The position numbers and the translations under genes were made by a program. Of a DNA stretch of 64,000 bases, positions 36,296-44,475 are shown piece by piece. The notes under the pieces are model-generated. The model was not told the origin of the DNA and searched no databases. It worked only from the letters and a program-made list of their open reading frames with translations. The stretch is from G963663315 sp965116335 (GTDB lineage Bacteria > Pseudomonadota > Gammaproteobacteria > Arenicellales > Poriferihabitantaceae): contig OZ220677.1 in NCBI GenBank assembly GCA_965116335.1, positions 558,001 to 622,000 on the forward strand, given 5' to 3'. Numbering within the stretch: position 1 is the first letter of the stretch; each line of letters begins with the position of its first letter.

Positions 36296-37058
36296 GCGGG
36301 AGGGCACAGAGACCCTCCCGCAGATGTCGGAACAGGCATCCACGATAGCGGGCACCCACAGAGGGGCGCCCCTACGATGACATCAGGTGCGCATCCATAT
36401 CATTGTGGATTCCCGCCTGCGCGGGAAAGACGGGTTGGGGCGTGGGATGGCGATTGTGTGTCCCCCCATCCAATCCGGTTGCGGATTGGATTCCCCCTCA
36501 AGGGGGAATGATGTTGATACATGGATCGAAATGATGTCGTAGGGGAGGGTCTTGTACCCTCCCGCAGATGTCGGGCGGATATCAACGATACCGGGCACCC
36601 ACAGAGGGGCGCCCCTACGATGACAGTAAGCACACCATCCATATCGTTGTGGATTCCCGTTTGCACGGGAATGACGGGTGGTTGGTGCGTGGGATGGCGA
36701 TTGTGTCCCCCCATCCAATCCGCTTACGGATTGGATTCCCCCTCAAGGGGGAATGATGTTGATACATGGATCGAAATGATGTCGTAGGGGAGGGTCTTGT
36801 ACCCTCCCGCAGATGTCGGGCGGATATCAACGATAGCGGGCGACCACAGAGGGGCGCCCCTACGATGACAGTAAGCACACCATCCATATCATTGTGGATT
36901 CCCGCCTGCGCGGGAAAGACGGGTTGGGGCGTCGGATGGCGGTTGTTGTCCCCCCATCACACCCGCTTCGCGCGATGTGATTCCCCCTCAAGGGGGGAAT
37001 GATGTTGATACATGGATCGAAATGATGTCGTAGGGGAGGGTCTCCGTGCCCTCCCGCA
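36296..37058. repeat. Composite repeat cluster 3: tandem array, period about 245 bp
   Basis: The gap 36278-37075 is gene-free. It holds MITE-like units at 36296-36377 (left end missing), 36537-36619 and 36782-36865 plus a half unit at 37028-37058, all in the same orientation. Each is followed by a dRS3-like hairpin (near 36412, 36653, 36897) and a CCCCTCAAGGGG-type palindrome (near 36490, 36735, 36980), giving a repeated module of about 243-247 bases. Frames here are repeat by-products. Confidence 0.88.
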
Positions 37059-37075
37059 ACCGACGTGGTTGTGGG

Positions 37076-37666
37076 TCAAATCATGGATTGCAGGGAACTG
37101 ATTTCGGTGATTCTGTGGTGGGTGAATTGCGGCCACTCAAATCGACCGGATGAATCGAAATGGACAGTCTGGATGCCGGCGTCGAATCCGGCCTGAATGT
37201 CGTACAGAAAATCCCCTACAATCACCGCCTCCTCCCTGGGGGCGTTCCAGCGATCAAGCAGTAAATGAACCCCGTCGGGATTGGGCTTTGGCGCACAATC
37301 ATCGCGGCTGACCACACTGTCTTTGTCAAAAAATGACGACAAACCGGCTTCGGCCAGCGTGGCATGGGCAATTTCCCGACCATTTCGGGTCAGTATTCCA
37401 AGTTTTTTCCCGGCCTCGCGCAAGCGGGTCAGGGTATCCTTCGCTCCGGGCTGCGGCTGCGCCTCGCGGGCCAGCCGCATTTCCAGCAGATGCAGTTCCT
37501 GAGCGACCTCGGCTGCACGAGCGGGCGGCATTTTCTCGATGGACTCCAGAATCGGCGATGTGGACTGGATGCCAAGCCGGGTTCGAATATCCTCAAAATC
37601 ATGGATTGGCAGAGTCAGGGTTCCATCCATGTCGAAAATCCAGAAATTGAGATGACGAAGCGGCAT
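37076..37666 (-). CDS. HAD-superfamily hydrolase (phosphoglycolate phosphatase-like)
   Basis: The 196-residue protein has HAD motif I FDMDGTLT with catalytic Asp12 and Asp14, motif II LGILTRNGR, and the later Lys/Asp motifs CAPKPNPDG and VIVGDFLYDIQAG. The overall form is like small phosphoglycolate-type phosphatases, but the substrate is not determined. Its last 93 bases are duplicated at 28416-28508, so its 3' end marks one junction of the autotransporter island. It is the last gene of the minus-strand set starting at prfB, 49 bases after the alcohol dehydrogenase. Confidence 0.9.
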   Translation of the reverse strand: MPLRHLNFWIFDMDGTLTLPIHDFEDIRTRLGIQSTSPILESIEKMPPARAAEVAQELHLLEMRLAREAQPQPGAKDTLTRLREAGKKLGILTRNGREIAHATLAEAGLSSFFDKDSVVSRDDCAPKPNPDGVHLLLDRWNAPREEAVIVGDFLYDIQAGFDAGIQTVHFDSSGRFEWPQFTHHRITEISSLQSMI

Positions 37667-37715
37667 TTCCTGTTGTGCGGGCTATCGGTTACGAAGATTG
37701 CGATAAGAATACCGT

Positions 37716-39020
37716 TTACCAATAACTCAATGCGGCACTGTAGATATTGTTCATGTCAGACAGGTTGGCAACCCTGGGCGCATTCAGGATCGCCCGCTTC
37801 TGGCGAATCGACGAATCCGCAAGCCGTCCGACATCTTCTTGCCGAAACCCGACTCCGCTCAAACCGTTCGGTATGCCGGTTTCTCGCATCAACTCGATCA
37901 ATCTCTGCGCCACCACTTCGCCCACCTCGTTCGCTCCGGCATCGGTATGACTGGCGCCCAGCCATCTGGCCGCGTCCAGATGACGTTGCGGGGCTGCGTC
38001 GCCGAGAAACCGGAATATCGCCGGGGCGCTGACGATCACACTGATGCCGTGGGGAATGAAGGGCGACGGCACGCTGTAGCCCTCGGTCGTAATGTTTTCC
38101 ATCAGATGGGTGATGCCATAGGACATAGCGTGCGCCAGATGGGTGCCGGAATTGCCGAACGCCATCCCGGCCAGTGACGCCCCCCACATCAAGGCGTCCC
38201 GGGCTTCGTGATCGCTGTTGTCCGCCACACCCCGCTCCAGGTACTGACCGACAATTTGAAGAGCGCTGCGTGCAGACATATCACTCCAGGGGTTGGCACC
38301 CTGCAACATCGTTCGTGTCTGTGGGTCGTCAATGCGGTCCCACCGGGTATAGGCCCTGGCGGTATAACATTCGAGCGCGTGGCAAAGCAAATCAAATCCG
38401 GTTGATGCCACTGCGTTCGCGGGCAACGTATCGCAAACCGCTGGGTCCACCAGAGCTTCTTCGGGTAGCAGCCAAGGATTCCCCATCACGAATTTCGTAT
38501 TCAGGCTGTTGACTCGGATGACTGCTACCGAGGTGCATTCAGAGCCAGTCCCGGATGTCGTCGGACAGGCCAGATGCGGCAGAAGCGGCCCCGGAACCGG
38601 TTTTCCAGCACCCACCGGCGGCCCAAAATAATCACTGAACGATGCCGGGTAAAGCGCATAGACCATAGCCGCTTTGGCCGTGTCCATAACCGAACCACCG
38701 CCAACCGAAACCACCCCATCGAATTTCCCCTGTGACAGGAATCCCGAGGCCCGCATAACCGTATCGTCGTCAGGCTCGATTCTGATGTCACAGAAAATAT
38801 CGTATTGCAACCCTTGTCCCCGGATGGACTCACAAACCGTGGCAACGTATTCACTGTCTGCCAGATGCGGGTCAGTGAACAACGCAACCCGCTTCATGTT
38901 CAGGCTTGCGGCGCGTATACCGGCTTCCGCCAGACAACCCCGGCCAAAAGTATACCTGGGCATCGCAACCGTGAAGCTGTTCGCCCCGCCTTCTACTGGT
39001 TCAAAATACTGACAACCCAT
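37716..39020 (-). CDS. Iron-containing alcohol dehydrogenase, hydroxyacid-oxoacid transhydrogenase type
   Basis: The 434-residue protein belongs to the Fe-ADH superfamily. NAD-binding VVSVGGGSVMDTAKA, the PTTSGTGSECTSVAV loop and metal-site regions (GFDLLCHALECYT, HLAHAMSYG, FIPHGISVIV) are visible. The pattern (RIEPDDDTVM, NPWSDMSARSALQIV, GYSVPSPFIPHG) is closest to the HOT (ADHFE1) branch, which oxidises 4-hydroxybutyrate with reduction of 2-oxoglutarate; that reaction is inferred from resemblance only. It lies between lolD and the HAD gene on the same strand. Confidence 0.85.
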   Translation of the reverse strand: MGCQYFEPVEGGANSFTVAMPRYTFGRGCLAEAGIRAASLNMKRVALFTDPHLADSEYVATVCESIRGQGLQYDIFCDIRIEPDDDTVMRASGFLSQGKFDGVVSVGGGSVMDTAKAAMVYALYPASFSDYFGPPVGAGKPVPGPLLPHLACPTTSGTGSECTSVAVIRVNSLNTKFVMGNPWLLPEEALVDPAVCDTLPANAVASTGFDLLCHALECYTARAYTRWDRIDDPQTRTMLQGANPWSDMSARSALQIVGQYLERGVADNSDHEARDALMWGASLAGMAFGNSGTHLAHAMSYGITHLMENITTEGYSVPSPFIPHGISVIVSAPAIFRFLGDAAPQRHLDAARWLGASHTDAGANEVGEVVAQRLIELMRETGIPNGLSGVGFRQEDVGRLADSSIRQKRAILNAPRVANLSDMNNIYSAALSYW

Positions 39021-39117
39021 GGCGACTCTACCAGTCTGTGATTTTTTGATTAACGGTTCATGATCGGCTGGCCGATGAGAGATATTGTAACAGCCGGAGA
39101 CAGATAGGAGGAGATAC

Positions 39118-39816
39118 TCAATCTCCCAGGAGTTGCAGTGAGTAGTCTTCGATTCGCAGGAGCGTATCCATTTTTCGTGCCAGTGTCATGTCGTGAGTCG
39201 CAATCACCAGACTGGTGCCGATTTCCTGATTCATCTCCAGCAACATACGGTGGATTGACTCCGCATTATCCGAGTCCAGATTGCCGGTTGGTTCATCCGC
39301 CAGAATACATTGTGGCTGAGTAACCATAGCCCTGGCAATCGCGGTACGCTGACGTTCGCCGCCAGACAATTCTGCTGGCTTGTGATTCAGGCGGTTGTCG
39401 AGTCCGACACGGGTCAGCGTCTGCCGGGCCGTCGCGAACGCTTGCGTCTCCTCGGACCTGCGAATCAGTAACGGCAATGCGGTATTTTCCAGAGCAGTGA
39501 ATTCCGGCAGCAAATGATGGAACTGGTAGACGAACCCCAGCATCCGGTTGCGTAATTCCCCCCGTGCCTTACGCGACAAGCCGTTGATATCCTGCCCGCC
39601 GATGCGGACACTGCCGGTTGTCGGGTCAGCCAGCCCACCCAGGATATGCAGTAGAGTACTTTTGCCGGAGCCGGAAGCGCCTACCACCGCAATCTGTTGG
39701 CCTGCTCTCACCTGTAAGTCAATGCTCCGCAATACCGGAACATCGAACGGGCCTTCATCGAAGACCTTGCATACCTGGCGACACTCGATGACCGGATGAC
39801 TGTCCCGCTTATTCAT
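39118..39816 (-). CDS. lolD: Lipoprotein-releasing system ATPase LolD
   Basis: It powers release of outer-membrane lipoproteins from the inner membrane to LolA. The 232-residue ATPase has Walker A GASGSGKST (46-54), the FVYQFHHLLPEFTALEN block characteristic of LolD, signature LSGGERQR, Walker B CILADEPTGNLD and the switch region ATHDMTLA. It overlaps the permease gene by eight bases. Confidence 0.95.
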   Translation of the reverse strand: MNKRDSHPVIECRQVCKVFDEGPFDVPVLRSIDLQVRAGQQIAVVGASGSGKSTLLHILGGLADPTTGSVRIGGQDINGLSRKARGELRNRMLGFVYQFHHLLPEFTALENTALPLLIRRSEETQAFATARQTLTRVGLDNRLNHKPAELSGGERQRTAIARAMVTQPQCILADEPTGNLDSDNAESIHRMLLEMNQEIGTSLVIATHDMTLARKMDTLLRIEDYSLQLLGD

Positions 39817-41056
39817 GACGCAATGCCTCAGCAGGCTTGACGGCGGATGCGCGCCGAGCCGGATAAATTGTCGCCAGGAAACTCATCAACAGGGACGCGC
39901 CGGTAATCCGGCCAACATCCGTCCAACGCATCTGGGCCGGGAATTCACTGATGATATAGATATCGCCCGGAAACAACTCGGTATTAAAGAGATTCTCGAT
40001 AGCGGGAACCAGAGTCTCTATATTGAGCGCAGTGAGTACACCCAGAACTGCGCCGATTACGGTGCCGGTAACCCCCAGAAACACCCCCTGAACCATGAAT
40101 ACCCGCATCACGCCGCCGGGACTCATGCCGAGCGTTCTCAATATCGCGACATCCGAGCGTTTATCGGTCACCACCATGACCAGAGTTGAAACGATATTGA
40201 ACGCCGCCACCGCGATAATCAGCAGAAGCACGATGAAGACCACCCGCTTCTCTATTTCCAGTGCACGGAAAAAATTGGCGTGTTCCTGCGTCCAGTCACG
40301 CACCCGATATTGCCCGCCCAACGCACCGGAAAGCTCATGTCGGACTCTGCGCGCCTGCTCGACATCATCGAGCTTGAGACGCAGCCCGCTGATCTCACCT
40401 TTCGCGCTCAGTAGCCTGGCCGCATCGTCGATATGGATCAGCGCAATGCCGCTATCATATTCATACATGTCGATCTCAAACAGTCCGACCACGGTAAAAC
40501 GTTTCAGGCGTGGAATCAGGCCAGCCGGAGTGATCTTGCCTTTGGGCACGATCAGGGTGACTTTTTCACCGACTCCGACACCGAGCGATTGCGCCAGATA
40601 TTTACCCAGAATGATGCCAAAGGAGCCGGATTGAAGTGCACTCGCATCTCCTTCGATAATATGCTGCATCACTTCCGACACGTCCCCCTCCCGCTCTGGA
40701 TCAATCCCCCGAACCAGCGAGCCGGACACATTGGCGCCACGAGTCAGCATTCCCTGTACCAGGACGAATGGCGCCTGCGCCTGCACATCCGGATAATCGA
40801 CCAGGCCCTGTGACAGTAGCTGCCAGTCGCCCAGATACCCGCCGTGAGCGCTGATCGTGACGTGCGGCGTTACGAACAGAATCCGGCTCTGCAAATCCTT
40901 GTGAAACCCGGTGATAATCGCCATCACCGTAATCAGCGCCCACACGCCGAGCGCAATCCCCAGCATGGAGGTCGTCGAGATAAACGAAATAAAGTGGTTG
41001 CGCCGTTTGGCCCGGATATACCGCAGGCCAATCATTAACTCCAGTGGCTTGATCAC
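39809..41056 (-). CDS. lolC: Lipoprotein-releasing permease LolC/LolE
   Basis: The 415-residue MacB/FtsX-type permease has an N-terminal membrane helix (FISFISTTSMLGIALGVWAL), a large periplasmic domain and three C-terminal helices ending in ATIYPARRASAVKPAEALR. The MacB_PCD core and the RRNHFISFIS start are typical of LolC/LolE. Only one permease gene is present, so it may act as the single LolF-type subunit rather than a LolC/LolE pair. It lies between lysS and lolD. Confidence 0.93.
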   Translation of the reverse strand: MIKPLELMIGLRYIRAKRRNHFISFISTTSMLGIALGVWALITVMAIITGFHKDLQSRILFVTPHVTISAHGGYLGDWQLLSQGLVDYPDVQAQAPFVLVQGMLTRGANVSGSLVRGIDPEREGDVSEVMQHIIEGDASALQSGSFGIILGKYLAQSLGVGVGEKVTLIVPKGKITPAGLIPRLKRFTVVGLFEIDMYEYDSGIALIHIDDAARLLSAKGEISGLRLKLDDVEQARRVRHELSGALGGQYRVRDWTQEHANFFRALEIEKRVVFIVLLLIIAVAAFNIVSTLVMVVTDKRSDVAILRTLGMSPGGVMRVFMVQGVFLGVTGTVIGAVLGVLTALNIETLVPAIENLFNTELFPGDIYIISEFPAQMRWTDVGRITGASLLMSFLATIYPARRASAVKPAEALRHE

Positions 41057-41082
41057 AACGCGCCCGCCAGCCTGGTAAACAT

Positions 41083-42564
41083 TCAGGTTTCGTCCCGCAT
41101 ATGCGGAAACAGCACAACATCCCGGATCGAAGGGCTGTCAGTCAGAATCATGACCAGCCGGTCAATACCGATACCTTCTCCCGCTGTGGGTGGCAGGCCG
41201 TATTCCAGGGCACGGATGTAATCAGCGTCATAGTGCATCGCCTCCTGGTCTCCGGCCTCCATTTCCTCCACCTGTCGCCGGAAACGCTCCGCCTGATCTT
41301 CCGCATCATTCAGTTCAGAAAACCCGTTCGCAATCTCCTTGCCAGCGATGAAAAACTCGAACCGATCACTCAGCTGTGGGTGCTCGTCATTTCTCCTCGA
41401 CAACGGCGACACTTCGACCGGATAGGCGGTGATGAATGTGGGGTTGACCAGTTTTTCCTCGACTCGTTTCTCGAATATCTCCATCTGTATCCGACCGATG
41501 CCGTAACCGGGTTTGATCTCGATGTTCATGCTTTTTGCCAGCCGGGTAATTGCCTCCATGTCGGTCAACTGATCAGCAGATAGTTCCGGGTTGAAATGCG
41601 TGATGGACTCCAGCAATGTGAACCTTTCAAACGGTTTTGAAAAATCCACCCGCGCCCCCTGGTATTCAACACCCACATCGCCGATCACGGTTTGACAGAC
41701 TCGACGCATCAGGGTTTCCGTCATCTCGATCAGATCGTGGTAATCCGTATAAGCCTGGTAAAGCTCCATCATCGTGAACTCTGGATTATGCTTGGTTGAC
41801 ATACCCTCGTTACGGAAATTCCGGTTGATTTCAAACACCCGTTCAAAACCGCCAACCACCAGCCGCTTCAGATAAAGCTCCGGGGCGATACGCAGGAAAA
41901 AATCCTTGTCCAGCGTGTTGTGATGCGTTCGGAAAGGCCGCGCCACTGCGCCTCCGGGAATCGGGTGCATCATCGGCGTTTCCACTTCCAGGAAGGATCG
42001 CTCAACCATGAACTCCCGAATGCACTGAATGACCGCGGCCCGCGTTCTGAAAACCGACCGCGTCTGCTGGTTCATGATCAGATCCACATAACGCTGCCGA
42101 TAGCGAAGCTCGGCATCAGTCAAACCATGAAACTTCTCCGGCAGTGGACGCAGCGCCTTGGTCAGCAATCGAATCCCATCCACCCGGATAGACAACTCGC
42201 CGGTGCGGGTATGGAACAATTCCCCTTCCGCCGCCACGATGTCGCCAATGTCGTATTTCTTGAATTCCTCGTTATAGACATTCTCCGGCAGGTTGTCTCG
42301 CTGCAGGAATAACTGGATTCTGCCGCTGACATCCTCAATATGCGCGAAAGCCGCCTTGCCCATAACACGCCGTGACATCAGACGGCCAGCTACTTTCACA
42401 CGCACCGTCCGGTTCTGTAAACCCTCAACCTCATCCGCGTATTGCTCCAGCAATTCCCCGCCCAGCGCGTCCCGGCGAAAATCGTTCGGGAAAGGGTTGC
42501 CCTTGTTCCTCAATTCGTCCAGCTTTTCCCGGCGTTGCCGGATTTGCAGATTTTCTTCACTCAT
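41083..42564 (-). CDS. lysS: Lysyl-tRNA synthetase (class II)
   Basis: It charges tRNA-Lys. The 493-residue enzyme has the N-terminal OB-fold anticodon-binding domain (VKVAGRLMSRRVMGKAAFAH), class II motif 2 (INRNFRNEGMSTKHNPEFTM) and motif 3 (GEGIGIDRLVMILTD). Length is typical. It follows prfB by 45 bases, the same arrangement as in Escherichia coli. The tRNA it charges is the usual target of PrrC-type nucleases such as the one at 53.8 kb. Confidence 0.97.
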   Translation of the reverse strand: MSEENLQIRQRREKLDELRNKGNPFPNDFRRDALGGELLEQYADEVEGLQNRTVRVKVAGRLMSRRVMGKAAFAHIEDVSGRIQLFLQRDNLPENVYNEEFKKYDIGDIVAAEGELFHTRTGELSIRVDGIRLLTKALRPLPEKFHGLTDAELRYRQRYVDLIMNQQTRSVFRTRAAVIQCIREFMVERSFLEVETPMMHPIPGGAVARPFRTHHNTLDKDFFLRIAPELYLKRLVVGGFERVFEINRNFRNEGMSTKHNPEFTMMELYQAYTDYHDLIEMTETLMRRVCQTVIGDVGVEYQGARVDFSKPFERFTLLESITHFNPELSADQLTDMEAITRLAKSMNIEIKPGYGIGRIQMEIFEKRVEEKLVNPTFITAYPVEVSPLSRRNDEHPQLSDRFEFFIAGKEIANGFSELNDAEDQAERFRRQVEEMEAGDQEAMHYDADYIRALEYGLPPTAGEGIGIDRLVMILTDSPSIRDVVLFPHMRDET

Positions 42565-42609
42565 GCGTTACACTTCACGGATAGTCCTTCGAGGTTCGAT
42601 CGGTACGTT

Positions 42610-43708
42610 TTACAGGCCAGATTTCAGGCTGGCTTCGATAAATGGATTCAATGCCCCGTCCAGCACCGCCTGGGTATTTCCGGTTTCGACATGGGTTCTC
42701 AAATCCTTGATGCGGGACTGATCCAGCACATACGAGCGGATCTGACTACCCCAGCCAATGTCTGATTTGTTGTCCTCCTCGGCCTGTTGCTGCTGGCGGC
42801 GTTCCTGCATCCGGGCTTCATACAGACGCGCTCTCAACATTTTAAGAGCTTCCTCCTTGTTGCGGTGCTGGGAGCGGTCATTCTGGCACTGTACCACGAT
42901 TCCGGTCGGCAGGTGAGTCAGGCGAACCGCAGAATCGGTTTTGTTGACATGCTGCCCGCCGGCGCCGCTGGAACGATAGGTATCGACCCGCAAGTCCGCC
43001 GGATTCACTTCAATCTCGAAACTGTCGTCTATTTCCGGGTAGGCGTAAACGGAGGCGAATGAAGTGTGCCTGCGATTGCCGGAATCAAACGGGCTTTTCC
43101 TGACCAGCCGATGGACTCCGGTCTCGGTTCGCAAACAGCCGTAAGCGTACTCGCCGTTGAATTTAACAGTAGCACTCTTGATTCCGGCCACATCCCCCGG
43201 TGACCTTTCCACCACTTCCATCTTATACCCTTGAGCTTCTCCCCAGCGCAGGTACATCCTCAACAGCATAGCAGCCCAGTCCTGGGCTTCGGTGCCGCCG
43301 GAACCGGCCTGAATGTCGATAAAGGCATTGTTCGGGTCGGCCTCACCGCTGAACATTCGCTGGAATTCCATTTTTTCGAGCCGGGATTCGATACCGTTGG
43401 CATCTCGCTCGACCTCATCCAGCGTCTGCGCGTCTTCTTCGAGCGCAGCCAACTCCAATAGTTCGAGCGAATCAGAAATATCGGCCCGCAACTGTTCCAG
43501 ACCATGTACCAGGCGTTCCAGCCTGGCTCTCTCCTGCCCCAGAATCGTGGCCTGCTCCGGCTGCTCCCAGATCGCAGGGTTCTCCAGAATCAGGTCAACC
43601 TCTTCCAGTCGCTCCTTATTGCCGGCATAGTCAAAGATACCTCCCCAGTGAATCGGTACGCTCACTCGAACGGGTCAGGGATTCCCGGATTTCATTTATC
43701 GTAGCCAT
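42610..43708 (-). CDS. prfB: Peptide chain release factor 2, expressed by programmed +1 frameshift
   Basis: RF2 terminates at UGA and UAA. The true start is the ATG at 43708: 25 codons (MATINEIRESLTRSSERTDS then LGRYL) reach an in-frame TGA at 43633-43631. A +1 shift on CTT TGA C (one T skipped at 43633) joins LGRYL to DYAGNKERLEEVD, giving 365 residues. The main part has the GGQ loop (RSSGAGGQHVNKT) and the stop-codon-recognition SPF tripeptide in RKSPFDSGNRRHT. The Shine-Dalgarno-like GGGGAGG stimulator lies just before the slip site. RF2 therefore regulates itself. lysS follows on the same strand. Confidence 0.96.
43631..43646 (-). promoter_or_regulatory. prfB programmed +1 frameshift site
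   Basis: On the minus strand GGGGAGG (43646-43640) is followed by TAT, then CTT TGA C. An internal Shine-Dalgarno three bases before the CTT P-site codon and a UGA followed by C are the classical RF2 autoregulation elements. Confidence 0.95.
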
Positions 43709-43770
43709 AATTCCGATCACTGTTTTCAAGGGTGCCAAGTATATAGTTTCGCGAGTCATTTCGCCATAAG

Positions 43771-43776
43771 ATTATA
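43771..43776 (-). promoter_or_regulatory. Candidate -10 box for prfB
   Basis: A perfect TATAAT on the minus strand 63-68 bases upstream of the prfB ATG. No good -35 is seen at the right spacing, so the call is tentative. It is divergent from the tRNA-Leu promoter at 43797. Confidence 0.35.
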
Positions 43777-43796
43777 AGGCTGTAATTCAGTTCAGT

Positions 43797-43825
43797 TTGA
43801 CATCACCGCCGACAATCGGTACAGT
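43797..43825 (+). promoter_or_regulatory. Promoter of tRNA-Leu(CAG)
   Basis: TTGACA (43797-43802) and TACAGT (43820-43825) with a 17-base spacer; the tRNA begins 13 bases after the -10. Confidence 0.7.
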
Positions 43826-43838
43826 CCGCCCTTCCCCA

Positions 43839-43925
43839 GCCGAGGTGGCGGAATTGGTAGACGCGCTAGCTTCAGGTGCTAGTGGGCATTAGCCCGTGAA
43901 GGTTCAAGTCCTTTCCTCGGCACCA
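43839..43925 (+). tRNA. tRNA-Leu (anticodon CAG)
   Basis: A class II tRNA of 87 bases with encoded CCA. Acceptor GCCGAGG pairs with CCTCGGC. The anticodon arm is CTAGC-TTCAGGT-GCTAG, anticodon CAG reading CUG codons. A long variable arm (GGGCATTAGCCC) and T-arm loop TTCAAGT follow. Discriminator A is as expected for leucine. Confidence 0.97.
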
Positions 43926-43938
43926 TAAACTATCTGTC

Positions 43939-43958
43939 ATTCCCGTGCAAACGGGAAT
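43939..43958 (+). repeat. dRS3-like 20-bp inverted repeat
   Basis: ATTCCCGTGCAAACGGGAAT fits the Neisseria dRS3 pattern ATTCCC-N8-GGGAAT exactly. It lies between the tRNA-Leu 3' end and the convergent ogt stop, where its hairpin could act as a transcription end for both. Confidence 0.75.
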
Positions 43959-43965
43959 CCACGAC

Positions 43966-44475
43966 TCACACCTGACTGACCGCTTGCTCGTGTCTCAGCA
44001 ACCAGGTCTTCCGATCAACGCCCCCGGCATAGCCCCGCATCGCACCATTCTTACCGATCACCCGATGGCAGGGTATGATAATAGCGATGGGATTGCGGGC
44101 GTTAGCGTTAGCCACCGCCCGAACCGCTCGTGGCCTGCCGACTTCCTGCGCCAGTTCGGCGTATGACCACGTCTCACCAATAGCGATGGCTCTCAGCCGG
44201 TTCCACACAATTTGCTGGAATTGCGTACCTCCGGTATCCAGCTCCAACCCCTCGAATGCCGTCCAGTCGCCGTTAAAATAACGCTCGAATCGCTCCCGTA
44301 TGTCCGGCAGTCCACCCGTGTCCCTGATCTCAAAAGTGCCAAACCTTGCGGTCAGCAGCTTATCAATGCGATCACGATTATCATTAAAATCAACCAGATA
44401 AACAGTTTTATTAACGCTAAATATCGCAATCTCTCCAACCGGGCCGGGGCAGATAGTCAGGTCAAGCTGCATCAT
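43966..44475 (-). CDS. ogt: Methylated-DNA--protein-cysteine S-methyltransferase
   Basis: It repairs O6-methylguanine by suicidal transfer to its own cysteine. The roughly 169-residue protein has the helix-turn-helix region (GETWSYAELAQEVGRPRAVRAVANANARNP, read in parts) and the active site IPCHRVIG with Cys near 136, followed by GYAGGVDRKTWLL. The ATG at 44475 overlaps the glyA stop (TGATG) and has GAGG upstream. A TTG one codon before and an ATG one codon after are alternatives. Coupled to glyA. Confidence 0.92.
   Translation of the reverse strand: MMQLDLTICPGPVGEIAIFSVNKTVYLVDFNDNRDRIDKLLTARFGTFEIRDTGGLPDIRERFERYFNGDWTAFEGLELDTGGTQFQQIVWNRLRAIAIGETWSYAELAQEVGRPRAVRAVANANARNPIAIIIPCHRVIGKNGAMRGYAGGVDRKTWLLRHEQAVSQV

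Noticed and set aside
36278..37002. Several overlapping small frames in repeat cluster 3
   Set aside because: The same peptides (for example GAPLCGCPVSLI) appear wherever the intergenic repeats occur on either strand, so they are repeat translations.
36296..37058. CRISPR-like spacing of palindromic repeats
   Set aside because: The period is about 245 bases and the intervals are themselves conserved repeat modules, not unique spacers.
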